This document shows, in pieces, positions 38,346 through 52,170 of a stretch of 64,000 bases of DNA (position 1 is its first letter; every line of letters starts with the position of its first letter). The DNA is from Clusia tigrina (Eukaryota > Arthropoda > Insecta > Diptera > Clusiidae), in contig OV050032.1 of the NCBI GenBank assembly GCA_920105625.2, positions 114,746,542 to 114,810,541 of the forward strand. Reading direction: 5' to 3'. The notes under the pieces are model-generated. The model was not told the DNA's origin. It worked only from the letters and a program-made list of their open reading frames with translations, and searched no databases. The position numbers and the translations under genes are program-made.

Positions 38346-40021
38346 TAACCCTTCAAAGTTTGCAACATACAAATGCTTGTATCTTTTTACTGGAGCGTCA
38401 TAAAACCTTGAAATTTTGTAACAATGAAGTACCCGAGCCTCTTGTCAATTTAAGCTATCGCTTAAAGCTATGCTACCCTTGAGTCCCAAATAAAACACTG
38501 ATAAAACTTCAAACGCCCCTAACTTCTTTACGGTACGTCCTACACCTATCAAAGTTTGCATCATACAAATGCTTGTATCTTTTTACTGGAGCGTCATAAA
38601 ACCTTGAAATTTTGTAACAATAAAGTACCCGAGCCTCTTGTCAATTTAAGCTATCGCTCAAAGCTATGCTACCCTTGAGTCCCAAATCAAACACTGATAA
38701 AACTTCAAACGCCCCTAACTTCTTTACGGTACGTCCTACACATATCAAAGTTTGCAACATACAAATGCTTGTAACTTTTTACTGGAGCGTCATAAAACCT
38801 TGAAATTTTGTAACAATGAAGTACTCGAGCCTCTTGTCAATTTAGGCCATCGCTCAAAGCTATGCTACCCTTGAGTCCCAAATCAGACACTGATAAAACT
38901 TCAAATGGCCCTAACTTCTATACGGTACGTCCTACACCTATCAAAGTTTGCAACATACAAATGCTTGTAACTTTTTACTGGAGCGTCATAAAACCTTGAA
39001 ATTTTCTAACAATAAAGTACTCGAGCCTTTTGTCAATTTAAGCCATCGCTCAAAGCTATGCTACCCTTGAGTCCCAAATCAAACACTGCAACATACAAAT
39101 TTGCAACATACAAATGCTTGTATCTTTTTACTGGAGCGTCATAAAACCTTGAAATTTTGTAACAATGAAGTACCCGAGCCTCTTGTCAATTTAAGCTATC
39201 GCTCAAAGCTATGCTACCCTTGAGTCCCAAATCAAACACTGATAAAACTTCAAACGCCCCTAACTTCTTTACGGTACGTCCTACACCTATCAAAGTTTGC
39301 AACATACAAATGCTTGTATCTTTTTACTGGAGCGTCATAAAACCTTGAAATTTTGTAACAATAAAGTACCCGAGCCTCTTGTCAATTTAAGCTATCGCTC
39401 AAAGCTATGCTACCCTTGAGTCCCAAATCAAACACTGATAAAACTTCAAACGCCCCTAACTTCTTTACGGTACGTCCTACACATATCAAAGTTTGCAACA
39501 TACAAATGCTTGTAACTTTTTACTGGAGCGTCATAAAACCTTGAAATTTTGTAACAATGAAGTACCCAAGCATCTTGTCAATTTAAGCTATCGCTCAAAG
39601 CTATGCTACCCTTGAGTCCCAAATCAAACACTGATAAAACTTCAAGCGCCCCTAACTTCTTTACGGTACGTCCTACACATATCAAAGTTCGCAGCATACA
39701 AATGCTTGTAACTTTTTACTGGAGCGTCATAAAACCTTGAAATTTTGTAACAATAAAGTACTCGAGCCTCTTGTCAATTTAAGCTATCGGTCAAAGCTAT
39801 GCTACCCTAGAGTACCAAATCAAACACTGATAAAACTTCAAACGCCCCTAACTTCTTTACGGTACGTCCTACACCTATCAAAGTTGGCAACATTCAAATG
39901 CTTGTAACTTTTTACTGGAGCGTCATAAAACTTTGAAATTTTGTAACAATGAAGTACCCGAGCCTCTTGTCAATTTAAGCTATCGCTCAAAGCTATGCTA
40001 CCCTTGAGTCCCAAATTAAAC
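38346..40021 (+). repeat. Satellite segment with a re-copied piece of the 19-monomer unit
   Basis: About 8.5 monomers. The part from about 39,010 to 39,880 repeats about 35,136-36,006, with the truncated monomer and gttcgcagcatac. The first part has mixed markers such as gtttgcatcatac near 38,555. Confidence 0.78.
39084..39118 (+). repeat. Truncated monomer junction, copy 3
   Basis: The same joint, 3,874 bp after the second, within a block at about 39,010-39,880 that matches about 35,136-36,006. It shows that part of the 19-monomer unit was copied again downstream. Confidence 0.88.
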
Positions 40022-42811
40022 ACTGATAAAACTTCAAACGCCCCTAACTTCTTTACGGTACGTCCTACACCTATCAAAGTTTGCAACATACAAATGCTTG
40101 TAACTTTTTACTGGAGCGTCATAAAACCTTGAAATTTTGTAACAATAAAGTACTCGAGCATCTTGTCAAGTTAAGTTATCGCTCAAAGCTATGCTACCCT
40201 AGAGTCCCAAATCAAACACTGATAAAACTTCAAACGCCCGTAACTTCTTTACGGTACGTCCTACACCTATCAAAGTTTGCAATATACAAAGCTTGTATCT
40301 TTTTACTGGAGCGTCATAAAACCTTGAAATTTTGTAACAATAAAGTACTCGAGCCTCTTGTTAATTTAAGCTATCGCTCAAAGCTATGCTACCCTAGAGT
40401 CCCAAATCAAATACTGATAAAACTTCAAACGCCCCTAACTTCTTTACGGTACGTCCTACACCTATCAAAGTTGGCAACATTCAAATGCTTGTAACTTTTT
40501 ACTGGAGCGTCATAAAACCTTCAAATTTTGTAACAATAAAGTACTCGAGCCTCTTGTCAACTTGAGCTATCGCTCAAAACTATACTACCCTAGAGTACCA
40601 AATCAAACACTGATAAAACTTCAAACGCCCCTAACTTCTTTACGGTACGTCCTACACCTATCAAAGTTTGCAACATACAAATGCTTGTAACTTTTTACTG
40701 GAGCGTCATAAAACCTTGAAATTTTGTAACAATAAAGTACTCGAGCATCTTGTCAATTTAAGTTATCGCTCAAAGCTATGCTACCCTAGAGTCCCAAATC
40801 AAACACTGATAAAACTTCAAACGCCCCTAACTTCTTTACGGTACGTCCAACACCTATCAAAGTTGGCAACATTCAAATGCTTGTAACTTTTTACTGGAGC
40901 GTCATAAAACCTTGATATTTTGTAACAATAAAGTACTCGAGCCTCTTGTCAATTTAAGCCATCGCTCAAAGCTATGCTACCCTAGAGTCCCAAATCAAAC
41001 ACTGATAAAACTTCAAATGGCCCTAACTTCTATACGGTACGTCCTACACCTATCAAAGTTTGCAACATACAAATGCTTGTAACTTTTTACTGGAGCGTCA
41101 TAAAACCTTGAAATTTTGTAACAATAAAGTACTCGAGCCTCTTGGCAATTTAAGCTATCGCTTAAAGCTATGCTACCCTAGAGTCCCAAATCAAACACTG
41201 ATAAAACTTCAAATGGCCCTAACTTCTATACGGTACGTCCTACACCTATCAAAGTTTGCTACATACAAATGCTTGTAACTTTTTACTGGAGCGTCATAAA
41301 ACCTTGAAATATTGTAACAATAAAGTACTCGAGCCTCTTGTCAATTTAAGCTATCGCTCAAAGCTATGCTACCCTAGAGTCCCCAATCAAACACTGATAA
41401 AACTTCAAACGCCCCTAACTTCTTTACGGTACGTCCTACACCTATCAAAGTTTGCAACATACAAATGCTTGTAACTTTTTACTGGAGCGTCATAAAACCT
41501 TGAAATTTTGTAACAATAAAGTACTCGAGCCTTTTGTCAATTTAAGCCATCGCTCAAAGCTGTGCTACCCTAGAGTCCCAAATCAAACACTGATAAAACT
41601 TCAAACGCCCCTAACTTTTTTACGGTACGTCCTACACCTATCAAAGTTGGCAACATTCAAATGCTTGTAACTTTTTACTGGAGCGTCATAAAACCTTGAA
41701 ATTTTGTAACAATGAAGTACTCGAGCCTCTTGTCAATTTAAGCCATCGCTCAAAGCTATGCTACCCTAGAGTCCCAAATCAAACACTGATAAAACTTCAA
41801 ATGGCCCTAACTTCTATACGGTACGTCCTACACCTATCAAAGTTTGCAACATACAAATGCTTGTAACTTTTTACTGGAGCGTCATAAAACCTTGAAATTT
41901 TGTAACAATAAAGTACTCGAGCCTCTTGTCAATTTAAGCTATCGCTTAAAGCTATGCTACCCTAGAGTTCCAAATCAAACACTGATAAAACTTCAAATGG
42001 CCCTAACTTCTATACGGTACGTCCTACACCTATCAAAGTTTGCAACATACAAATGCTTGTAACTTTTTACTGGAGCGTCATAAAACCTTGAAATTTTGTA
42101 ACAATAAAGTACTCGAGCCTCTTGTCAATTTAAGCTATCGCTCAAAGCTATGCTACCCTAGAGTCCCCAATCAAACACTGATAAAACTTCAAACGCCCCT
42201 AACTTCTTTACGGTACGTCCTACACCTATCAAAGTTTGCAACATACAAATGCTTGTAACTTTTTACTGGAGCGTCATAAAACCTTGAAATTTTGTAACAA
42301 TAAAGTACTCGAGCCTTTTGTCAATTTAAGCCATCGCTCAAAGCTATGCTACCCTAGAGTCCCAAATCAAACACTGATAAAACTTCAAACGCCCCTAACT
42401 TCTTTACGGTACGTCCTAACCCTTCAAAGTTTGCAACATACAAATGCTTGTAACTTTTTACTGGAGCGTCATAAAACCTTGAAATTTTGTAACAATGAAG
42501 TACCCGAGCCTCTTGTCAATTTAAGCTATCGCTCAAAGCTATGCTACCCTTGAGTCCCAAATCAAACACTGATAAAACTTCAAACGCCCCTAACTTCTTT
42601 ACGGTACGTCCTACACCTATCAAAGTTTGCAACATACAAATGCTTGTATCTTTTTACTGGAGCGTCATAAAACCTTGAAATTTTGTAACAATGAAGTACC
42701 CGAGCCTCTTGTCAATTTAAGCTATCGCTCAAAGCTATGCTACCCTTGAGTCCCAAATCAAACACTGATAAAACTTCAAACGCCCCTAACTTCTTTACGG
42801 TACGTCCTACA

Positions 42812-44660
42812 CATATCAAAGTTTGCAACATACAAATGCTTGTAACTTTTTACTGGAGCGTCATAAAACCTTGAAATTTTGTAACAATAAAGTTCTCGAG
42901 CATCTTGTCAATTTAAGTTGTCGCTCAAAGCTATGCTACCCTAGAGTCCCAAATCAAACACTGATAAAACTTCAAACGCCCCTAACTTCTTTACGGTACG
43001 TCCTACACCTATCAAAGTTTGCAATATACAAAGCTTGTAACTTTTTACTGGAGCGTCATAAAACCTTGAAATTTTGTAACAATAAAGTACTCGATCCTCT
43101 TGTCAATTTGAGCTATCGCTCAAAACTATACTACCCTAGAGTACCAAATCAAACACTGATATAACTTCAAACGCCCCTAACTTCTTTACGGTACGTCCTA
43201 CACCTATCAAAGTTTGCAACATACAAATGCTTGTAACTTTTTACTGGAGCGTCATAAAACCTTGAAATTTTGTAACAATGAAGTACCCGAGGCTCTTGTC
43301 AATTTAAGCTATCGCTCAAAGCTATGCTACCCTTGAGTCCCAAATCAAACGCTGATAAAACTTCAAACGCCCTAACTTCTTTACGGTACGTCCTACACAT
43401 ATCAAAGTTTGCAACATACAAATGCTTGTAAATTTTTACTGGAGCGTCATAAAACCTTGAAATTTTGTAACAATAAAGTACCCGAGCCTCTTGTCAATTT
43501 AAGTTATCGCTCAAAGCTATGCTACCCTTGAGTCCCAAATCAAACACTGATAAAACTTCAAACGCCCCTAACTTCTATACGGTATGTCCTACACCTATCA
43601 AAGTTTGCAACATACAAATGCTTGTATCTTTTTACTGGAGCGTCATAAAACCTTGAAATTTTGTAACAATAAAGTATTCGAGCCTCTTGTCAATTTAGGC
43701 CATCGCTCAAAGCTATGCTACCCTTGAGTCCCAAATCAAACACTGATAAAACTTCAAATGGCCCTAACTTCTTTACGGTATGTCCTACACATATCAAAGT
43801 TTGCAACATACAAATGCTTGTAACTTTTTACTGGAGCGTAATAAAACCTTGAAATTTTGTAACAATAAAGTACTCGAGCCTCTTGTCAATTTAAGCTATC
43901 GCTCAAAAATATGCTACCCTAGAGTCCCAAATCAAACACTGATAAAACTTCAAACGCCCCTAACTTCTATACGGTACGTCCTACACCTATCAAAGTTGGC
44001 AACATTCAAATGCTTGTAACTTTTTACTGGAGCGTCATAAAACCTTGAAATTTGGTAACAATAAAGTACTCGAGCATCTTGTCAATTTAGCCCATCGCTC
44101 AAAGCTATGCTACCCTTGAGTCCCAAATCAAATACTGATAAAACTTCAAACGCCCCTAACTTCTATACGGTATGTCCTACACCTATCAAAGTTTGCAACA
44201 TACAAATGCTTGTATCTTTTTACTGGAGCGTCATAAAACCTTGATATTTTGTAACAATAAAGTACTCGAGCCTCTTGTCAATTTAGGCCTTCGCTCAAAG
44301 CTATGCTACCCTTGAGTCCCAAATCAGACACTGATAAAACTTCAAATGGCCCTAACTTCTATACGGTACGTCCTACACCTATCAAAGTTTGCAACATACA
44401 AATGGTTGTAACTTTTTACTGGAGCGTCATAAAACCTTGAAATTTTGTAACAATGAAGTACCCGAGCCGCTTGTCAATTTAAGTTATCGCTCAAAGCTAT
44501 GCTACCCTTGAGTCCCAAATCAGACACTGATAAAACTTCAAATGGCCCTAACTTCTATACGGTACGTCCTACACCTATCAAAGTTTGCAACATACAAATG
44601 CTTGTAACTTTTTACTGGAGCGTCATAAAACCTTGAAATTTTGTAACAATGAAGTACCCG
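42812..44660 (+). repeat. 12-monomer duplication, copy 1
   Basis: It matches 45,163-47,011 at exactly 2,351 bp (12 monomers minus 1). Shared markers are the 195-bp caatatacaaagcttg monomer (43,022), gatataacttc, cccgaggctc, gtaaatttttac, ggagcgtaataaaacc, tcaaaaatatgc and gagccgcttg. About five differences are visible, for example ctcgatcctc here against ctcgagcctc in the copy. Confidence 0.88.
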
Positions 44661-45162
44661 AGCATCTTGTCAATTTAAGCTATCGCTCAAAGCTATGCTA
44701 CCCTTGAGTCCCAAATCAAACACTGATAAAACTTCAAGCGCCCCTAACTTCTTTACGGTACGTCCTACACATATCAAAGTTCGCAACATACAAATGCTTG
44801 TAACTTTTTACTGGAGCGTCATAAAACCTTGAAATTTTGTAACAATAAAGTACTCGAGCCTCTTGTCAATTTAAGCTATCGCTCAAAGCTATGCTACCCT
44901 TGAGTCCCAAATCAAACACTGATAAAACTTCAAATGGCCCTAACTTCTGTACGGTACGTCCTACACCTATCAAAGTTTGCAACATACAAATGCTTGTAAC
45001 TTTTTACTGGAGCGTCATAAAACATAGAAAATTTTGTAGCAATAAAGTACTCGAGCCTCTTGTCAATTTAGGCCATCGCTCAAAGCTATGCTACCCTTGA
45101 GTCCCAAATCAAACACTGATAAAGCTTCAAACGCCCCTAACTTCTTTACGGTACGTCCTACA

Positions 45163-47011
45163 CCTATCAAAGTTTGCAACATACAAATGCTTGTAACTTT
45201 TTACTGGAGCGTCATAAAACCTTGAAATTTTGTAACAATAAAGTACTCGAGCATCTTGTCAATTTAAGTTGTCGCTCAAAGCTATGCTACCCTAGAGTCC
45301 CAAATCAAACACTGATAAAACTTCAAACGCCCCTAACTTCTTTACGGTACGTCCTACACCTATCAAAGTTTGCAATATACAAAGCTTGTAACTTTTTACT
45401 GGAGCGTCATAAAACCTTGAAATTTTGTAACAATAAAGTACTCGAGCCTCTTGTCAATTTGAGCTATCGCTCAAAACTATACTACCCTAGAGTACCAAAT
45501 CAAACACTGATATAACTTCAAACGCCCCTAACTTCTTTACGGTACGTCCTACACCTATCAAAGTTTGCAACATACAAATGCTTGTAACTTTTTACTGGAG
45601 CGTCATAAAACCTTGAAATTTTGTAACAATGAAGTACCCGAGGCTCTTGTCAATTTAAGCTATCGCTCAAAGCTATGCTACCCTTGAGTCCCAAATCAAA
45701 CACTGATAAAACTTCAAACGCCCTAACTTCTTTACGGTACGTCCTACACATATCAAAGTTTGCAACATACAAATGCTTGTAAATTTTTACTGGAGCGTCA
45801 TAAAACCTTGAAATTTTGTAACAATAAAGTACCCGAGCCTCTTGTCAATTTAAGTTATCGCTCAAAGCTATACTACCCTTGAGTCCCAAATCAAACACTG
45901 ATAAAACTTCAAACGCCCCTAACTTCTATACGGTATGTCCTACACCTATCAAAGTTTGCAACATACAAATGCTTGTATCTTTTTACTGGAGCGTCATAAA
46001 ACCTTGAAATTTTGTAACAATAAAGTATTCGAGCCTCTTGTCAATTTAGGCCATCGCTCAAAGCTATGCTACCCTTGAGTCCCAAATCAAACACTGATAA
46101 AACTTCAAATGGCCCTAACTTCTTTACGGTATGTCCTACACATATCAAAGTTTGCAACATACAAATGCTTGTAACTTTTTACTGGAGCGTAATAAAACCT
46201 TGAAATTTTGTAACAATAAAGTACTCGAGCCTCTTGTCAATTTAAGCTATCGCTCAAAAATATGCTACCCTAGAGTCCCAAATCAAACACTGATAAAACT
46301 TCAAACGCCCCTAACTTCTATACGGTACGTCCTACACCTATCAAAGTTGGCAACATTCAAATGCTTGTAACTTTTTACTGGAGCGTCATAAAACCTTGAA
46401 ATTTGGTAACAATAAAGTACTCGAGCATCTTGTCAATTTAGCCCATCGCTCAAAGCTATGCTACCCTTGAGTCCCAAATCAAATACTGATAAAACTTCAA
46501 ACGCCCCTAACTTCTATACGGTATGTCCTACACCTATCAAAGTTTGCAACATACAAATGCTTGTATCTTTTTACTGGAGCGTCATAAAACCTTGATATTT
46601 TGTAACAATAAAGTACTCGAGCCTCTTGTCAATTTAGGCCTTCGCTCAAAGCTATGCTACCCTTGAGTCCCAAATCAGACACTGATAAAACTTCAAATGG
46701 CCCTAACTTCTATACGGTACGTCCTACACCTATCAAAGTTTGCAACATACAAATGCTTGTAACTTTTTACTGGAGCGTCATAAAACCTTGAAATTTTGTA
46801 ACAATGAAGTACCCGAGCCGCTTGTCAATTTAAGTTATCGCTCAAAGCTATGCTACCCTTGAGTCCCAAATCAGACACTGATAAAACTTCAAATGGCCCT
46901 AACTTCTATACGGTACGTCCTACACCTATCAAAGTTTGCAACATACAAATGCTTGTAACTTTTTACTGGAGCGTCATAAAACCTTGAAATTTTGTAACAA
47001 TGAAGTACCCG
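45163..47011 (+). repeat. 12-monomer duplication, copy 2
   Basis: The second copy of the block at 42,812. Its left flank and start (about 44,790-45,605, with cataaaacatagaaaa and gataaagcttc) appear a third time at about 52,221-53,036 (offset 7,431). That third copy also has gataaagcttc, caatatacaaagcttg and gatataacttc. Confidence 0.88.
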
Positions 47012-49654
47012 AGCCTCTTGTCAATTTAAGTTATCGCTCAAAGCTATGCTACCCTAGAGTCCCAAATCAAACACTGATAAAACTTCAAACGCCCCTAACT
47101 TCTTTACGGTACGTCCTACACCTATCAAAGTTGGCAACATTCAAATGCTTGTAACTTTTTACTGGAGCGTCATAAAACCTTGAAATTTTGTAACAATAAA
47201 GTACTCGAGCCTCTTATCAATTTAAGCCATCGCTCAAAGCTATGCTACCCTAGAGTCCCAAATCAAACACTGATAAAACTTCAAACGCCCCTAACTTCTT
47301 TACGGTACGTCCTACACCTATCAAAGTTTGCAACATACAAATGCTTGTATCTTTTTACTGGAGCGTCATAAAACCTTGAAATTTTGTAACAATGAAGTAC
47401 CCGAGCCTCTTGTCAATTTACGCTATCGCTCAAAGCTATGCTACCCTTGAGTCCCAAATCAAACACTGATAAAACTTCAAACGCCCCTAACTTCTTTACG
47501 GTACGTCCTACACATATCAAAGTTTGCAACATACAAATGCTTGTAACTTTTTACTGGAGCGTCATAAAACCTTGAAATTTTGTAACAATGAAGTACCCGA
47601 GCCTCTTGTCAATTTAAGCTATCGCTCAACGCTATGCTACCCTTGAGTCCCAAAGCAAACACTGATAAAACTTCAAACGCCCCTAACTTCTTTACGGTAC
47701 GTCCTACACATATCAAAGTTCGCAACATACAAATGCTTGTAACTTTTTACTGGAGCGTCATAAAACCTTGAAATTTTATAACAATAAGGTACTCGAGCCT
47801 CTTGTCAATTTAAGCTATAGCTCAAAGCTATGCTACCCTAGAGTCCCAAATCAAACACTGATGAAACTTCAAACGCCCCTAACTTCTTTACGGTACGTCT
47901 TACACCTATCAAAGTTTGCAACATACAAATGCTTGTAATTTTTTACTGGAGCGTCATAAAACCTTGAAATTTTGTAACAATAAAGTACTCGAGCCTCTTG
48001 TCAATTTAAGCTATCGCTCAAAGCTATGCTACCCTTGAGTCCCAAATCAAACACTGATAAAACTTCAAATGGCCCTAACTTCTATACGGTACGTCCTACA
48101 CCTATCAAAGTTTGCAACATACAAATGCTTGTAACTTTTTACTGGAGCTTCATAAAACATTGAAATTTTGTAGCAATAAAGTACTCGAGCCTCTTGTCAA
48201 TTTAGGCCATCGCTCAAAGCGATGCTACCCTTGAGTCCCAAATCAAAAACTCATAAAACTTCAAACGCCCCTAACTTCTTTACGGTACGTCCTACACCTA
48301 TCAAAGTTTGCAACATACAAATGCTTGTATCTTTTTACTGGAGCGTCACAAAACCTTGAAATTTTGTAACAATAAAGTACTCGAGCCTCTTGTCAATTTA
48401 GGCCATCGCTCAAAGCTATGCTACCCTTGAGTCCCAAATCAGACACTGATAAAACTTCAAATGGCCCTAACTTCTATACGGTACGTCCTACACCTATCAA
48501 AGTTTGCAACATACAAATGCTTGTAACTTTTTACTGGAGCGTCATAAAACCTTGAAATTTTGTAACAATAAAGTACTCGAGCCTCTTGTCAATTTAGGCC
48601 ATCGCTCAAAGCTATGCTACCCTTGAGTCCCAAATAAGACACTGATAAAACTTCAAATGGCCCTAACTTCTATACGGTACGTCCTACACCTATCAAAGTT
48701 TGCAACATACAAATGCCTGTAACTTTTTACTGGAGCGTCATAAAACCTTGAAATTTTGTAGCAATGAAGTACCCGAGACTCTTGTCAATTTAAGTTATCG
48801 CTCAAAGCTATGCTACCCTTGAGTCCCAAATCAGACACTGATAAAACTTCAAATGGCCCTAACTTCTATACGGTACGTCCTACACCTATCAAAGTTTGCA
48901 ACATACAAATGCTTGTAATTTTTACTGGAGCGTCATAAAACCTTGAAATTTTGTAACAATAAAGTACTCGAGCTTCTTGTCAATTTAAGCTATGCTACCC
49001 TAGAGTCCCAAATCAAACACTGATAAAACTTCAAACGCCCCTAACTTCTTTACGGTACGTCCTACACCTATCAAAGTTTGCAACATACAAATGCTTGTAT
49101 CTTTTTACTGGAGCGTCATAAAACCTTGAAATTTTGTAACAATGAAGTACCCGAGCCTCTTGTCAATTTAAGCTATCGCTCAAAGCTATGCTACCCTTGA
49201 GTCCCAAATCAAACACTGATAAAACTTCAAACGCCCCTAACTTCTTTACGGTACGTCCTACACATATCAAAGTTTGCAACATACAAATGCTTGTAACTTT
49301 TTACTGGATCGTCATAAAACCTTGAAATTTTGTAACAATGAAGTACCCGAGCCTCTTGTCAATTTAAGCTATCGCTCAACGCTATGCTACCCTTGAGTCC
49401 CAAATCAAACACTGATAAAACTTCAAACGCCCCTAACTTCTTTACGGTACGTCCTACACATATCAAAGTTCGCAACATACAAATGCTTGTAACTTTTTAC
49501 TGGAGCGTCATAAAACCTTGAAATTTTATAACAATGAAGTACCCGAGCCTCTTGTGAATTTAAGCTATCGCTCAAAGCTAAGCTACCCTTGAGTCCCAAA
49601 TCAAACAATGATAAAACTTCAGATGCCACTAACTTCTATACGGTATGTCCTACA
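47012..49654 (+). repeat. Heterogeneous satellite segment
   Basis: About 13.5 monomers with mixed markers: ctcttatcaattt near 47,212 (also at 31,105 and 34,766), aacaataaggtac near 47,781, and the 13-bp deletion scar at 48,988. Single-base changes such as ggatcgtcataa and aatgcctgtaac occur. The run of codons open on the minus strand at 49,423-49,629 is satellite sequence, not a gene. Confidence 0.78.
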
Positions 49655-52170
49655 CCTATCAAAGTTTGCAACATACAAATGCTTGTATCTTTTTACTGGA
49701 GCGTCATAAAACCTTGAAATTTTGTAACAATAAAGTACTCGAGCCTCTTGTCAATTTAAGCTATCGCTCAAAACTATGCTACCCTAGAGTCCCAAATCAA
49801 ACACTGATAAAACTTCAAACGCCCTTAACTTCTTTACGGTATGTCCTATACCTATCAAAGTTTGCAACATACAAATGCTTTTAACTTTTTACTGGAGCGT
49901 CATAAAACCTTGAAATTTTGTAACAATAAAGTACTCGAGCCTCTTGTCAATTTGAGCTATCGCTCAAAACTATGCTACCCTAGAGTCCCAAATCAAACAC
50001 TGATAAAACTTCAAACGCCCCTAACTTCCTTACGGTACGTCCTACACCTATCAAAGTTTGCAACATACAAATGCTTGTAATTTTTTACTGGAGTGTCATA
50101 AAACCTTGAAATTTTGTAACAATGAAGTACCCGAGCCTCTTGTCAATTTAAGCTATCGCTCAAAGCTATGCTACCCTTGAGTCCCAAATCAAACACTGAT
50201 AAAACTTCAAACGCCCCTAACTTCTTTACGGTACGTCCTACACATATCAAAGTTTGCAACATACAAATGCTTGTAACTTTTTACTGGAGCGTCATAAAAC
50301 CTTGAAATTTTGTTACAATAAAGTACCCGAGCCTCTTGTCAATTTAAGTTATCGCTCAAAGCTATGCTACCCTTGAGTATCAAATCAAACACTGATAAAA
50401 CTTCAAACGCCCCTAACTTCTATACGGTACGTCCTACACCTATCAAAGTTGGCAACATTCAAATGCTTGTAACTTTTTACTGGAGCGTCGTTAAACCTTG
50501 AAATTGTGTGACAATAAAGTACTCGAGCTTCTTGTCAATTTAGGCCATCGCTCAAAGCTATGCTACCCTAGAGTCCCAAATCAAACACTGATAAAACTTC
50601 AAACGCCATTAACTTCTTTACGGTACGTCCTACACCTATCAAAGTTTGCAACACACAAATGCTTGTAACTTTTTACTGGAGCGTCATAAAACCTTGAAAT
50701 TTTGTAACAATGAAGTACCCGAGCCCCTTGTCAATTTAAGTTATCGCTCAAAGCTATGCTACCCTTGAGTCCCAAATCAAACACTGATAAAACTTCAAAC
50801 GCCCCTAACTTCTTTACGGTACGTCCTACACATATCAAAGTTTGCTACATACAAATGCTTGTAACTTTTTACTGGAGCGTCATAAAACCTTGAAATTTTG
50901 TAACAATAAAGTACCCGAGCCTCTTGTCAATTTAAGTTATCGCTCAAAGCTATGCTACCCTTGAGTATCAAATCAAACACTGATAAAACCTCAAACGCCC
51001 CTAACTTCTATACGGTACGTCCTACACCTATCAAAGTTGGCAACATTCAAATGCTTGTAACTTTTTACTGGAGCGTCGTTAAACCTTGAAATTGTGTGAC
51101 AATAAAGTACTCGAGCATCTTGTCAATTTAGGCCATCGCTCAAAGCTATGCTACCCTTGAGTCCCAAATCAAACAATGATAAAACTTCAAACGCCCCTAA
51201 CTTCTATACGGTACGTCCTACACCTATCAAAGTTGGCAACATTCAAATGCTTGTAACTTTTTACTGGAGCGTCGTTAAACCTTGAAATTGTGTGACAATA
51301 AAGTACTCGAGCATCTTGTCAATTTAGGCCATCGCTCAAAGCTATGCTACCCTTGAGTCCCAAATCAAACAATGATAAAACTTCAAACGCCCCTAACTTC
51401 TATACGGTACGTCCTACACCTATCAAAGTTGGCAACATTCAAATGCTTGTAACTTTTTATTGGAGCGTCGTTAAACCTTGAAATTGTGTCACAATAAAGT
51501 ACTCGAGCATCTTGTCAATTTAGGCCATCGCTCAAAGCTATGCTATCCTTGAGTCCCAAATCAAACAATGATAAAACTTGAAACGCCCCTAACTTCTATA
51601 CGGTACGTCCTACACCTATCAAAGTTTGCTACATACAAATGCTTGTATCTTTTTACTGGAGCGTCATAAAACCTTGAAATTTTGTAACAATAAAGTACTC
51701 GAGCCTCTTGTCAATTTAAGCTATCGCTCAAAACTATGCTACCCTAGAGTCCCAAATCAAACACTGATAAAACTTCAAACGCCCTTAACTTCTTTACGGT
51801 ACGTCCTATACCTATCAAAGTTTGCAACATACAAATGCTTGTAACTTTTTACTGGAGCGTCATAAAACCTTGAAATTTTGTAACAATAAAGTACTCGAGC
51901 CTCTTGTCAATTTAAGCTATCGCTCAAAACTATGCTACCCTAGAGTCCCAAATCAAACACTGATAAAACTTCAAACGCCCCTAACTTATTTACGGTACGT
52001 CCTACACCTATCAAAGTTTGCAACATACAAATGCTTGTAACTTTTTACTGGAGCGTCATAAAACCTTGAAATTTTGTAACAATGAAGTACCCGAGCCTCT
52101 TGTCAATTTAAGCTATCGCTCAAAGCTATGCTACCCTTGAGTCCCAAATCAAACACTGATAAAACTTCAA
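49655..52170 (+). repeat. 18-monomer-offset duplication, copy 1
   Basis: It matches 53,181-55,696 at 3,526 bp (18 monomers minus 2). It contains the first members of the gcgtcgttaaacc / attgtgtgac variant (50,485, about 51,073, 51,270 and 51,466), the gagtatcaaatc variant, ccattaactt and cttgaaacgcc. Between the copies (52,171-53,180) sits material shared with 44.8-45.6 kb. Confidence 0.87.

Noticed and set aside
49423..49629. 68-codon minus-strand frame starting MASEVLSLF
   Set aside because: It is the reverse strand of ordinary monomers, opened by local substitutions (such as cagatgccact), with no gene-like features.
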